This document shows, one piece after another, positions 34,587 to 43,970 of a DNA stretch of 64,000 bases (positions within the stretch are counted from its first letter, which is position 1; each line of letters opens with the position of its first letter). A model generated the notes under the pieces. The model searched no databases, was not told the DNA's origin, and saw only the letters and a list, made by a program, of their open reading frames with translations. The DNA comes from Microcosmobacter mediterraneus (GTDB lineage Bacteria > Bacteroidota > Bacteroidia > Flavobacteriales > Flavobacteriaceae), in assembly GCF_031846265.1 (NCBI RefSeq), contig NZ_JAVRIA010000006.1:124001-188000 (forward strand), given 5' to 3'. A program made the position numbers and the translations under genes.

Positions 34587-35885
34587 TTAGTTTTCCTCTT
34601 GTATAACACCAAACAATGAGCTACCAAAAATTAATAGCACTATACCAAAATACATTATATAAGTAATAAAGTGACCAATAACAGCACCTTCTATGCCATA
34701 AATATCAATTAAATAGACACTAGAAACATATAAAATCACAAATAAAAACACCTCAAGAATAATAAAATGCCAATACATTTTCTTGGCTAAAAATTTGTAT
34801 ACAATAACAACTGAAAGGACTTTTATTAGATCACCAGCTAACTGCCAAACAAAAAGAGATTCTGTTGGTGCAAACTCATCGGTGAATACGATATTAATAA
34901 TAAATGATCTTAAAAAATAAATTAATATTAAGCCACCAATAAAGAAAGGAATTACAGACTTATAAAATCCAAATACCTCGTCTCTAAAGGCTTTTTTACC
35001 TTTAATTTCACTAAATCTTGGCAAGATGTATAATGCCAATAAACTATTTACAAACATGAGGTAATAGTCAGAAATTCGGTTCATTGCTTCCCAATAACCT
35101 GCTTCTTTTATACCTACATTATCAATAATATAATTTCTAATTAAAATGTAAATCATTGGTAAAGCTACTGCAGTAACAACAGTCATAAGCATATACGGAC
35201 TCAACGTTTTTATCACGGAACCATCTATAGCTTTTAATTTAATAATTCCCATTAAATTTCTTTGATTAGCAATACCAACCAAGGTTATTAAAAAGGCTAA
35301 TGAAGGTGCAATAACTGCTGCAATTAAAGCGCCATCAATTTTATTTTGCCAAATAAGTAGTAGTGTTATTAAAAGGCCAAATACTTGCCCTATGATATTA
35401 ATAACCAGCAACATTCTAAATTTAGAAAAGCCATTCATTATGGCAAACACAAACATGTTTAGAGAATAAAATGGTAATACTATAGCTAAAATTTCTATAA
35501 TATAGGTGTAGTTATAATTATCAGAAAACAAAAAATCATTAATGTACTCTGCATTATAATAGCTTAAAAATGCAAGTATTATGGTTGTAAAGAAACCTAA
35601 ATAATAGGTTGTTGATATGGCTTTACTTAGCTCAGAAACATCAGATTTTATTCTGCCAATCATCTTCACTAAACCTTTATACATCCCTAAAATAGATAAG
35701 GACTGTATAGCACTTAAAAAGTTCCTTAGATTTCCTATTAAGGCTAAGCCTTCAGCTCCGATAAAAATTGCAATAGCTTTAGAAGTAAGAATACCAGCAA
35801 TAATACGTGTAATAATAGTCGCAGTATTGAGGTCTGCTACTTTAAAAAGCACATTATTGTTTATATAATTCTGAAACTTTTTCAA
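34587..35885 (-). CDS. Wzx-type O-antigen/oligosaccharide flippase (copy 1)
   Basis: A 432-aa polytopic protein with about 12 helices. GAEGLALIGNLRNFLSAIQS near the N-terminus and GYWEAMNRISDYYLMFVNSL (about 267-286) are conserved in Wzx proteins of Bacteroidota and in the paralogue downstream. It starts one nucleotide before the DegT aminotransferase stop on the same strand. Two flippases in tandem is uncommon; either one moves a different lipid-linked glycan or one is becoming redundant. Confidence 0.88.
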   Translation of the reverse strand: MKKFQNYINNNVLFKVADLNTATIITRIIAGILTSKAIAIFIGAEGLALIGNLRNFLSAIQSLSILGMYKGLVKMIGRIKSDVSELSKAISTTYYLGFFTTIILAFLSYYNAEYINDFLFSDNYNYTYIIEILAIVLPFYSLNMFVFAIMNGFSKFRMLLVINIIGQVFGLLITLLLIWQNKIDGALIAAVIAPSLAFLITLVGIANQRNLMGIIKLKAIDGSVIKTLSPYMLMTVVTAVALPMIYILIRNYIIDNVGIKEAGYWEAMNRISDYYLMFVNSLLALYILPRFSEIKGKKAFRDEVFGFYKSVIPFFIGGLILIYFLRSFIINIVFTDEFAPTESLFVWQLAGDLIKVLSVVIVYKFLAKKMYWHFIILEVFLFVILYVSSVYLIDIYGIEGAVIGHFITYIMYFGIVLLIFGSSLFGVIQEEN

Positions 35886-36986
35886 TTAGTAGGTATTAAC
35901 TATATCAATAACTTGTTGTATCTCGCTTTCTGTCATTACAGGACTCAGAGGTATACTCACAATACTATTATGTATAGATTCGGTTATGGGCAAATGTAAA
36001 TGATTAAATTCACTTAAGGATTTTTGCTGGTGTGGTGCTATTGGATAGTGAATATGTGTCTCAATACCATCTTGTTTTAGATGGTTCATAAACTCCACTC
36101 TATCAGCTACTCTAAGCGCAAATACATAATACACATGAGACTTAGAAACGTTGTAATTAGGTAAGGTAACTTTAGAGTTGTTAATTTTATCCAGATATAG
36201 TTTTGCAAATGCTCTTCTTTTGGTATTATCTGTATCTAAATATTTTAGTTTTACACTTAAGAATGCAGCTTGTAATTCATCCAAACGACTATTCAATCCC
36301 AAAAACTGATACTTATATTTTTTATCGCTACCATAGTTTCTGATCGATCTTAAAATAGCGTCTAAATCTGAGTCTGAAGTTGTAATGGCACCACCATCAC
36401 CAAGAGCACCTAAATTTTTACTCGGATAAAAACTAAACGCTGCAGCATCAGATAGGTTACCAGCTCTATTTCCAGTATCATCTTCAGCTCCATGAGCTTG
36501 TGCAGCATCTTCAATTAATAATAAATCATGTGTATCAGCTAGTACTTTTAATGTATTCATATCAGCTAACTGACCATACAATTGAACAGCAATAATTGCT
36601 TTAGTTTTAGAGCTAATTAAAACCTTAACCTTTTCAGGAGAAATATTTAAAGTATCCTCTTGTGGCTCAACCAAAATTGGTTTTAAATCAGCTTGAATTA
36701 CTGATAAAACAGTAGCGTAAAACGTATTCGCAGGTACAATAATCTCATCACCTTTGTTTAGTCTACCTAATTGAATATAGCCCTTTAAGATAAGAGTTAA
36801 AGCATCTAATCCACTTGCAGTACCAATACAATAATTTGTGCCACAATAGGCAGCAAATTGTTTCTCAAAAGCACTGACGCAATCGCCTAAAATAAAATGT
36901 CCCGATTCCATCACCTTTTGCATAGAAAGGCTTAATTCATCATTAAACCTAGCATTTATCCTTTGTAAGTCTAAAAACTTTATCAT
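35886..36986 (-). CDS. DegT/DnrJ/EryC1/StrS sugar aminotransferase (FdtB/QdtB-like)
   Basis: A 366-aa PLP-dependent aminotransferase of normal length. GTASGLDALTLIL (about 55-67) binds PLP phosphate, LLIEDAAQAHGA (about 156-167) holds the Asp that contacts the PLP nitrogen, and Lys190 in SFYPSKNLGALGDGGAI is the Schiff-base lysine. With the FdtA/QdtA-like isomerase of the same cluster it should make a dTDP-3-amino-3,6-dideoxyhexose. It overlaps the acyltransferase stop by 4 nt (ATGA). Confidence 0.92.
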   Translation of the reverse strand: MIKFLDLQRINARFNDELSLSMQKVMESGHFILGDCVSAFEKQFAAYCGTNYCIGTASGLDALTLILKGYIQLGRLNKGDEIIVPANTFYATVLSVIQADLKPILVEPQEDTLNISPEKVKVLISSKTKAIIAVQLYGQLADMNTLKVLADTHDLLLIEDAAQAHGAEDDTGNRAGNLSDAAAFSFYPSKNLGALGDGGAITTSDSDLDAILRSIRNYGSDKKYKYQFLGLNSRLDELQAAFLSVKLKYLDTDNTKRRAFAKLYLDKINNSKVTLPNYNVSKSHVYYVFALRVADRVEFMNHLKQDGIETHIHYPIAPHQQKSLSEFNHLHLPITESIHNSIVSIPLSPVMTESEIQQVIDIVNTY

Positions 36987-37855
36987 GAAAATACTGAGTT
37001 TAGTAAGGTGTGATTTGTAGTATCAATTTCATAAAAATCTTGAGTAATGCTTCTTGCTCCAAACCCTTCTTTCCAATACAATAGACCTTCATTTACTTTA
37101 CCATCATTATCATGAGAAATACCAAAATCAAAAAACGCCTTTCTATTAAATACATTGCATAATAAATGATTGTGCAAAAAGTCTAAGCTCCCAAGCATAT
37201 TTTTTTTGCTATTTCCTGAAATGTATTGCGAGTGTGCAACATTTTTGGTTTCAAAAATTGTAGTTCCTGCTACAAGCTCATTGTCTTTATATACATTAAA
37301 TTGTCTAATGTTGTTAGGAAACCTTTGTTTCAATAACTTAATTTCGTCTAGACTATGTACTGGTTTTGTTTTGTGTTTTCTATCTAAATTTGGGATAAGG
37401 ATTACGTTCCAAAAATCATCAAAAGTATATTCTTCTTTTACTATTAAATTGTTCTTAACACCTCGCTTTACGCCATCCAATCTATCTTTTGAAAACTTAA
37501 TATCTTCAGTAGTAGTGGCAATAACTGAAAGAATATCTTTTCTATATAATTCAGCATTTAACTTATAAAAAATATAATCTAATTCCGCCGAAGGATGAGA
37601 ACAATATATACTCGGAATTTGTTTTACAACTAGTTCCTTAATCCCTTCATTCTCTAAGTACTGCAAAAGCGTCTTAAAGCATTCTAAAACATACTTAAAC
37701 TTAATCGTTACTGTTAATATTAAACCACCATAAGTAAGTCCTTGATGAGAATATAATTTACCATCTTTTAGATTTGCAGGCAGTAAACCTAGTAAAGTTT
37801 TATCTTTATATATCAGTAGAGAATGGTCACTAAATAGATCACTATGATAGTCCAT
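36983..37855 (-). CDS. GNAT/FemAB-like acyltransferase, start uncertain
   Basis: A protein of at least 290 aa with the FemAB/GNAT-fold layout: KFSKDRLDGVKRGVKNNL, then VYKDNELVAGTTIFETKNVAH and a C-terminal FFDFGISHDNDGKVNEGLLYWKEGFG region typical of these acyltransferases. Next to FdtA- and FdtB-like genes it may N-acylate the 3-amino sugar, though classical FdtC is a different fold. Translation upstream of the ATG at 37853-37855 stays open back to the stop codon of the preceding gene and reads as plausible family sequence (IVKYHKDLKEDWNSFVAKS, NGTFLFQRDF), but has no ATG, GTG or TTG. A rare ATT start or a sequence error is possible. Confidence 0.75.
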   Translation of the reverse strand: MDYHSDLFSDHSLLIYKDKTLLGLLPANLKDGKLYSHQGLTYGGLILTVTIKFKYVLECFKTLLQYLENEGIKELVVKQIPSIYCSHPSAELDYIFYKLNAELYRKDILSVIATTTEDIKFSKDRLDGVKRGVKNNLIVKEEYTFDDFWNVILIPNLDRKHKTKPVHSLDEIKLLKQRFPNNIRQFNVYKDNELVAGTTIFETKNVAHSQYISGNSKKNMLGSLDFLHNHLLCNVFNRKAFFDFGISHDNDGKVNEGLLYWKEGFGARSITQDFYEIDTTNHTLLNSVFS

Positions 37856-37963
37856 AAAATCTCTTTGAAATAGGAATGTTCCATTCTTAGATTTGGCAAC
37901 AAAACTGTTCCAATCCTCCTTTAAATCTTTATGATATTTTACAATTTTATAGATAGTGAAAAT

Positions 37964-38908
37964 TTAGTTATTGCTTTCAATATTGGTCTTGTCCACAATA
38001 TAAAGTGGTCTATTCTTAACATCTCTATTAATTCTGCTAATGTATTCACCAATAATTCCAATTGAGAATAATTGAATCCCTCCAATAAACATTACACTTA
38101 CAATTAACGATGTCCATCCAGTTATCGTCTGTTTTAATACAAAATGAGAGAAAATAGCAAATAGAATGACTAAGAACGATAAAAATGAGATAAAGAATCC
38201 TAGTCGTCTTACAAATGCCAGAGGTTTATCTGAAAACCCTGTAATCGCATCAATAGCTAGTGTTATCATCTTACCATAAGAGTAACCTGTTTTTCCATCT
38301 TTTCGGCTGTCCCTGTTATAAGTCACTTTGGTATGCTTATAACCTAACCAAGCCATTTGTCCTCTTAGAAATTTGCTTTGTTCTGTCATGTTCCTTAATG
38401 ATAGAACAATCTTTCGGTCAAAAATCCTAAAATCACCAGCATCGAGCGGGATATCAAAAGAAACGAGGCGCTTAAAAAGTCGATAAAATAATTTGGCTGT
38501 CAGTTTCTTCAAAAAGGATTCACCACGCCTTCGTTCTCGTTGCGCATAGACAATATCAAAACCTTCTTTATATTTATTGTAAAGCTCCGAAATAAGCTCT
38601 GGAGGATCTTGCAAGTCGCTATCAATAATAACTACTGCCTTACCATTACAAAAATCTAAGCCAGCTGTAAGTGCAATTTGATGACCAAAATTCCTGCTAA
38701 AATCTATAAAAAAAACGCGATTATCCTGTTTGGACAATTCTTGAACCTTTTGAAGCGAGCCATCAGAACTACCATCATTTACAAAAATTAATTCATAATC
38801 TTCTGTTATTGGTTGTATAGCATTTGATAATCGTGTATAAAGTTCAGAGATATTTTCCTCTTCATTAAATACAGGAATTATTATAGATAGATCTTTTAGG
38901 TTATTCAT
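37964..38908 (-). CDS. GtrB/DPM1-like polyprenyl-phosphate glycosyltransferase
   Basis: A 314-aa GT2 enzyme with a soluble domain (DLSIIIPVFNEEENISELY, FVNDGSSDGS, VIIDSDLQDPPELI with the DSDLQDP metal motif) followed by two C-terminal membrane helices (about 232-255 and 267-291). This is the GtrB/ArnC/DPM1 layout, which makes polyprenyl-phosphate-sugars used by GT-C enzymes on the periplasmic side. The large membrane protein immediately upstream (38966-40711) is a natural partner. Confidence in the family is high, in the sugar low. Confidence 0.9.
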   Translation of the reverse strand: MNNLKDLSIIIPVFNEEENISELYTRLSNAIQPITEDYELIFVNDGSSDGSLQKVQELSKQDNRVFFIDFSRNFGHQIALTAGLDFCNGKAVVIIDSDLQDPPELISELYNKYKEGFDIVYAQRERRRGESFLKKLTAKLFYRLFKRLVSFDIPLDAGDFRIFDRKIVLSLRNMTEQSKFLRGQMAWLGYKHTKVTYNRDSRKDGKTGYSYGKMITLAIDAITGFSDKPLAFVRRLGFFISFLSFLVILFAIFSHFVLKQTITGWTSLIVSVMFIGGIQLFSIGIIGEYISRINRDVKNRPLYIVDKTNIESNN

Positions 38909-38965
38909 AAATTGATTAACTGAGGTCTAAAGGTAAATAATTCATTAGTATTAGATAAATGGTAA

Positions 38966-40711
38966 TTATTCACTTTTTTCAGATTTATAAATATTGAAGT
39001 AAGCATTGTTCCAAACAATCTGATAATTATGCTTCTCTAAAAATGTATTAAATGCTTTGGTTCTGGATGCATTAAAACGTTCACTATCTTCTCGTTCTTC
39101 ATCTAAATAATCATTAAATGGTTCTGATAGTTGGTAAATAGTTTCGAATTTCTGCTGAACAATAATTGGCAATTTTTCTATTGTTGTTTCAGCTTTATTA
39201 AGCTTTTGCTCAAACAATTCGCCATTAAAAATCCATGGCCAAGGATTGTAGAGATATGGCTTAGTCTCTGTAAGAAAATGTAGCATTGGAATCTTATCAT
39301 AAGCAAAAAGATAATCATCTGGCTTAACATATAATTTTAATTGTTCTAACACATCATTCGTTATACTAGATCGCTGCTCTGTAGTATAAATATTCGTAGC
39401 TAATCGATGATTTACAATAGCCTTTTTTTGCCATCGCGCACCATGATCAAAATAAGCACGTTGAGAAATGTTATATGCCTTAATAGCAAGAAAAATAACT
39501 ACAATAAAACGTCCTAGCTTTACAAGAGCACGACTATAAAGATTAATAGATATAGGCTTTTCAAGCACTACAAAAGAAGCACTAGTCAAACCATAATTAA
39601 ACATCACATGAAGTCCTACTGGTAAAGCCAACCAAATACACATGGTTCCACTACTTACCATTCCGCCTCCACTTCCTAATGGCAGACATACCAACATTAA
39701 TAATCCTAATAGCGCAATGATTCTAAATATAGCTTCCTCATTTTTATTTATTATGACACTTAGAACACCTATTATACCAAATGCATAAACAAAATGTATT
39801 TTACCAAAGTAGATTAGAATACATAAACAGAGTATACTAAAACCATCTATTAGCAAGCTGAGAAGCTTACTTATTTTTAAGCTTTTCAGGTAAGATATAA
39901 GTCCGAAAAGCAACAATAAAAGAGCAATAATTACTACCACTTTTTTATAGTTTCCTAAGGTGATTTTAATTAAAAATAGGATACCATGTGCACTATCAGA
40001 TGTTCGTCCTAGACTAAATAAAGACTGGATTGCACTTTCCATAATATCTAGCTGACCAAAAGCAAATAGCAATAGTACAATAGATCCAATACCACATAAA
40101 AGTCCAATTACAAATTGTAATACCATTTTAAGAGATAAAGATTTACTTAACATCTTAAGAATAAACGCAAACGGAATTGCCAAAACCAAAATAGTCATAG
40201 TAAGGTTTGGAATTCTAGTAACGTAATTTACTGACACAACAAAACCAGCAGCGAATATTATCCTCTTGTGTTTTTTAAGTATACCTCTATAAAGCAAATA
40301 GATACTTAAGAGTACTAATAATGTCGTTAGGTGATTGTGATAAAACACTAAGAAACCAAAATCATTAGCAAACAAAACCATAGTAAGCCCAACTAATGCT
40401 AAGCGCGTGTTTATAAAATTCTTAAGTATTTTATAACCAAGAATAAAACTTGATGTATTTACAAGGATAGCTAAAATCCTAAACCATAGTATGCCACCAT
40501 TAGGATTAATCTCATACCATAATCCACCTACAAGACCAGATAGCCAATACACAAAAACATATTCTACAGACTCTGGAGCATTAAAAAATTGCTGGTAGAA
40601 CGTTAAAGAAAATCCTTCATCACAAAAATCAAAACCTTGAAAAGAAATCAATACCTGTAATACTATTATCAGTATTATAAAAAACCATAATTCTTTACCT
40701 TGCTTAGTCAT
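38966..40711 (-). CDS. Large polytopic membrane protein, GT-C-like
   Basis: A 581-aa protein (start chosen at ATG 40709-40711, MTKQGKELWFF, rather than 7 codons upstream) with about 12 membrane helices and a C-terminal soluble part of about 130 residues. FDFCDEGFSLTFYQQFF in the first periplasmic loop has an acidic DE pair in the place used by ArnT/PMT-type GT-C enzymes. I did not recognise a named family. With the GtrB-like gene just downstream it is probably a periplasmic glycosyltransferase that uses a polyprenyl-phosphate sugar. Confidence 0.7.
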   Translation of the reverse strand: MTKQGKELWFFIILIIVLQVLISFQGFDFCDEGFSLTFYQQFFNAPESVEYVFVYWLSGLVGGLWYEINPNGGILWFRILAILVNTSSFILGYKILKNFINTRLALVGLTMVLFANDFGFLVFYHNHLTTLLVLLSIYLLYRGILKKHKRIIFAAGFVVSVNYVTRIPNLTMTILVLAIPFAFILKMLSKSLSLKMVLQFVIGLLCGIGSIVLLLFAFGQLDIMESAIQSLFSLGRTSDSAHGILFLIKITLGNYKKVVVIIALLLLLFGLISYLKSLKISKLLSLLIDGFSILCLCILIYFGKIHFVYAFGIIGVLSVIINKNEEAIFRIIALLGLLMLVCLPLGSGGGMVSSGTMCIWLALPVGLHVMFNYGLTSASFVVLEKPISINLYSRALVKLGRFIVVIFLAIKAYNISQRAYFDHGARWQKKAIVNHRLATNIYTTEQRSSITNDVLEQLKLYVKPDDYLFAYDKIPMLHFLTETKPYLYNPWPWIFNGELFEQKLNKAETTIEKLPIIVQQKFETIYQLSEPFNDYLDEEREDSERFNASRTKAFNTFLEKHNYQIVWNNAYFNIYKSEKSE

Positions 40712-40781
40712 CTTAGATTTTAAGTAAAACAAAAGAACTAATTATTAATTAAAAACTTATATTCGAAGGCAAAATAATTGC

Positions 40782-41399
40782 ATGAATTTAAAATCCTTAC
40801 CATACCTTATCTTAAAGAATCCACTAGTCTACTGGACTTATCAGAGGATTGTTGGTGGTGATAGTGCAAGAGCAGCTTTTATTAAAGAATTTGTGAAACC
40901 TCAGCCGAATGCAAAAGTCCTTGATATTGGCTGCGGTCCAGGAAATATTCTTGATTTTCTTCCTAAGTTAGATTATTATGGTTTTGATATTAATGCAGAC
41001 TATATTAAAGCAGCAGAAAAAAACTATTATGATAGAGGAACATTTATTTGTGCAACAGTTAATGAGTTCATTGCTTCTGAACATAAAAACTTTGATTTAG
41101 CGCTTTCTGTTGGTGTATTGCATCATCTAGATGATGATGAAGCTAAACAAGTATTCGCTATTGCTAGTAAAACTCTAAAGCCTGGAGGAAAGTTAATTAC
41201 TTTTGATGGCTGTTATAGACCAAAACAAAATAAATTAGCACGCTTGTTTCTAAAACTAGATCGTGGGAAATTTGTGCGAACACAAGAACAGTATCTTAAA
41301 TTGGCAGAAGGCTATTTCGAGTCGATTAGCTCTACACTAGATGAAGACTCCTTTAATATTCCGTACACATCATTAATTATGGAGTGTGTAAACTCCTAA
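40782..41399 (+). CDS. Class I SAM-dependent methyltransferase
   Basis: A 205-aa methyltransferase. AKVLDIGCGPGNILDFLPKL (about 44-63) is the SAM glycine loop, YYGFDINADYIKAAE the ribose-binding acidic strand, and ALSVGVLHHLDDDEAKQVF motif II/III. The end of the glycan cluster suggests methylation of a sugar or lipid, but the acceptor is not predictable. Its stop codon overlaps that of the convergent small membrane gene by 4 nt. Confidence 0.85.
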   Translation: MNLKSLPYLILKNPLVYWTYQRIVGGDSARAAFIKEFVKPQPNAKVLDIGCGPGNILDFLPKLDYYGFDINADYIKAAEKNYYDRGTFICATVNEFIASEHKNFDLALSVGVLHHLDDDEAKQVFAIASKTLKPGGKLITFDGCYRPKQNKLARLFLKLDRGKFVRTQEQYLKLAEGYFESISSTLDEDSFNIPYTSLIMECVNS

Positions 41400-41623
41400 T
41401 TTTTTTTAAGAATATAGTACAAGTTAATTCCTATGATAGCTGAGTTGGTTATGATAATAGGCCAAGAGGTTAGTAACATAACTCCATAAATAACAAATAA
41501 GACAGCACCACAGGAGTTAACAATACGCAATTTGTTAACGTCCTTCATCATGAAAGAAATCAGTAATACAGCTGATGCTAAATAACCAACCCATTCCGTT
41601 ACGGATACGCCAAAAAATTCCAT
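41396..41623 (-). CDS. Small YgjV-like membrane protein
   Basis: A 75-aa protein with three short hydrophobic helices: TEWVGYLASAVLLISFMMKD, then RIVNSCGAVLFVIYGVMLL and PIIITNSAIIGINLYYIL. The W.GY..S.....SF...D...LR..N..G..... pattern matches YgjV-type inner-membrane proteins of unknown function. It starts one base before the typA stop codon on the same strand, so it is probably cotranscribed from typA. Confidence 0.75.
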   Translation of the reverse strand: MEFFGVSVTEWVGYLASAVLLISFMMKDVNKLRIVNSCGAVLFVIYGVMLLTSWPIIITNSAIIGINLYYILKKN

Positions 41624-41624
41624 A

Positions 41625-43424
41625 TTATAATGCTTTAGATCGCTTACGATCTACTTCTTTTAAAAGTACTTTGCGCAACCTAAGGTGGTTTGGAGTTACC
41701 TCAACATACTCATCCTTCTGAATATATTCTAAAGCCTCTTCTAACGAAAACTTAATGGCAGGAACAATTTTAGCTTTATCATCTGCTCCTGATGAACGTA
41801 CATTACTTAACTTTTTAGTTTTAGTTACATTAACAACCATATCATCGCCACGGGAATTCTCTCCAATAACCTGTCCTTCATAAATTTCTTCACCTGGATT
41901 TACAAAAAACTTTCCTCTGTCTTGTAATTTATCAATCGAATAAGGAATAGCCGTTCCTTTTTCCATAGATACTAAAGATCCATTCTGTCGCTCAGGAATA
42001 CCACCTTTAATAGGTTGATATTCTTTAAAACGATGTGCCATAATAGCTTCTCCAGCAGTAGCTGTAAGCAACTGATTACGTAACCCAATAATTCCTCTAG
42101 AAGGTACCATAAATTCGCATACCATACGATCGCCTTTAGCTTCCATACTAAGCATTTCTCCTTTACGCATGGTTACCATTTCAATTGCTTTACCTGAAAC
42201 TGATTCAGGCAAATCAATAGTCATTTCTTCAAATGGTTCACATTTAACACCATCAATGTCTTTGATGATTACCTGCGGTTGACCTATTTGAAGCTCATAA
42301 CCTTCACGACGCATCGTTTCAATTAAAACAGATAAATGCAGAACACCTCTACCAAAGACCATAAATTTATCAGCACTATTAGTGTCTTCAACTCTAAGTG
42401 CTAAGTTTTTTTCTAATTCTTTAGTTAAACGCTCTTTAATATGACGAGAGGTTACAAATTTTCCGTCTTTACCAAAAAACGGAGAGTCGTTAATGGTAAA
42501 TAACATACTCATGGTTGGCTCATCAATAGCAATAGTTTTTAAGCCTTCAGGATTTTCAAGATCAGCAACAGTATCGCCAATTTCAAAGCCTTCTAAGCCA
42601 ACTATTGCACAAATATCTCCTGTTTGTACTTGGTCTACTTTTTTGCGACCTAAACCTTCAAACGTATGTAACTCTTTGATCTTACTTTTCACGATAGAAC
42701 CATCTCTTTTTACCAATGAAATTTGCTGATTCGCTTTTAGATTACCTCGTGTCAATCGGCCAATAGCTATTCGTCCTGTAAAAGATGAAAAGTCTAGAGA
42801 TGTAATTAACATTTGTGTTGTGCCTTCTTCAATTTTTGGTTCAGGAATATGCTCTATAACCATATCTAATAATGGCTCTATATTATCAGTTTGATCTTTC
42901 CAATCGTTACTCATCCAATTATGCTTAGCCGATCCATAAACTGTAGGAAAATCTAATTGCCACTCTTCTGCGCCAAGCTCAAACATTAAATCAAATACCT
43001 TTTCATGAACTTCATCTGGTGTACAATTTTCTTTATCAACTTTGTTGATAACGACACATGGTTTTAAACCTAAATCAATAGCTTTCTGTAAAACAAATCG
43101 TGTTTGTGGCATTGGGCCTTCAAAGGCATCAACCAATAATAAAACGCCATCAGCCATGTTTAAAACACGCTCTACCTCACCTCCAAAATCGGCGTGACCA
43201 GGTGTGTCAATAATGTTAATTTTAGTATCTCTGTAGACTACTGAAACGTTTTTTGAAGTAATAGTAATACCACGTTCGCGTTCTAAATCGTTGTTATCTA
43301 AAATTAAATCTCCAGTATTTTCATTATCGCGAAACAACTGACAATGGTACATAATTTTATCAACCAAGGTTGTCTTCCCGTGATCTACGTGTGCAATAAT
43401 TGCGATATTTTTTATTGTAGCCAT
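41625..43424 (-). CDS. typA: Ribosome-associated GTPase TypA/BipA
   Basis: A translational GTPase of 599 aa starting at the ATG 43422-43424 (MATIKNIAIIAHVDHGKTT). The upstream in-frame ATG would add 11 residues not typical of the family. G1 HVDHGKTT, G3 DTPGHADFGG and G4 NKVDKENC are clear, followed by EF-G-like beta-barrel and domains III/V and the TypA-specific C-terminus. It binds ribosomes under stress or cold and aids 50S assembly. Confidence 0.97.
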   Translation of the reverse strand: MATIKNIAIIAHVDHGKTTLVDKIMYHCQLFRDNENTGDLILDNNDLERERGITITSKNVSVVYRDTKINIIDTPGHADFGGEVERVLNMADGVLLLVDAFEGPMPQTRFVLQKAIDLGLKPCVVINKVDKENCTPDEVHEKVFDLMFELGAEEWQLDFPTVYGSAKHNWMSNDWKDQTDNIEPLLDMVIEHIPEPKIEEGTTQMLITSLDFSSFTGRIAIGRLTRGNLKANQQISLVKRDGSIVKSKIKELHTFEGLGRKKVDQVQTGDICAIVGLEGFEIGDTVADLENPEGLKTIAIDEPTMSMLFTINDSPFFGKDGKFVTSRHIKERLTKELEKNLALRVEDTNSADKFMVFGRGVLHLSVLIETMRREGYELQIGQPQVIIKDIDGVKCEPFEEMTIDLPESVSGKAIEMVTMRKGEMLSMEAKGDRMVCEFMVPSRGIIGLRNQLLTATAGEAIMAHRFKEYQPIKGGIPERQNGSLVSMEKGTAIPYSIDKLQDRGKFFVNPGEEIYEGQVIGENSRGDDMVVNVTKTKKLSNVRSSGADDKAKIVPAIKFSLEEALEYIQKDEYVEVTPNHLRLRKVLLKEVDRKRSKAL

Positions 43425-43597
43425 AATGCTATTGATTTTGAGCGTGCAAAAGTACACCTTATTTACCTCAAAAAGTTAAGATTGTGTTATTATTTCAGTT
43501 TAGCATAATAGCAAACTACTATTTACGTTAAATAAAAAATCCTAAATACAATATAGAGCGTATACATAGAACTACTTCATTTTAATTAATAGCAAAT

Positions 43598-43957
43598 ATG
43601 AAACGTGTTCGTAAATTCTCAAAGTTTATCCCTTATTTATATTTCATAACTATGATTGCCTACTGGTTTACTTCAGTAAATAGTAGTGAAGGTATTACTG
43701 CATATCCTATTCTTTTATTTGGGATTCCTTTTATATGGCAATTGATTAAACCAAGTAGAAAATTAAATTTTTCTTTAGGGATTATTTTTGTTTGCTTATC
43801 GTCTTATGGATTACTAGCTTATTTATCTGATACTTTTGAAATAATTACCTTTTCTGAAACCGCAAAACGTTTCTTTATACTAGGTGCAACTTTTGTAATT
43901 GGAAACTTAGTAATGTCGCTGTGGATGGTTAGGAATAGTTTAAAACAGGCGTTCTAA
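43598..43957 (+). CDS. Four-helix membrane protein, function unknown
   Basis: A 119-aa hydrophobic protein with four predicted helices (about 9-27, 30-48, 57-75 and 86-110) and short polar ends (N-terminal MKRVRKFSKF, positive-inside). No motif is recognised. It is monocistronic, divergent from typA and convergent with icmF, and ends about 14 bp before the repeat/terminator block at 43971-44028. Confidence 0.6.
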   Translation: MKRVRKFSKFIPYLYFITMIAYWFTSVNSSEGITAYPILLFGIPFIWQLIKPSRKLNFSLGIIFVCLSSYGLLAYLSDTFEIITFSETAKRFFILGATFVIGNLVMSLWMVRNSLKQAF

Positions 43958-43970
43958 TACTAAAAAAAGA

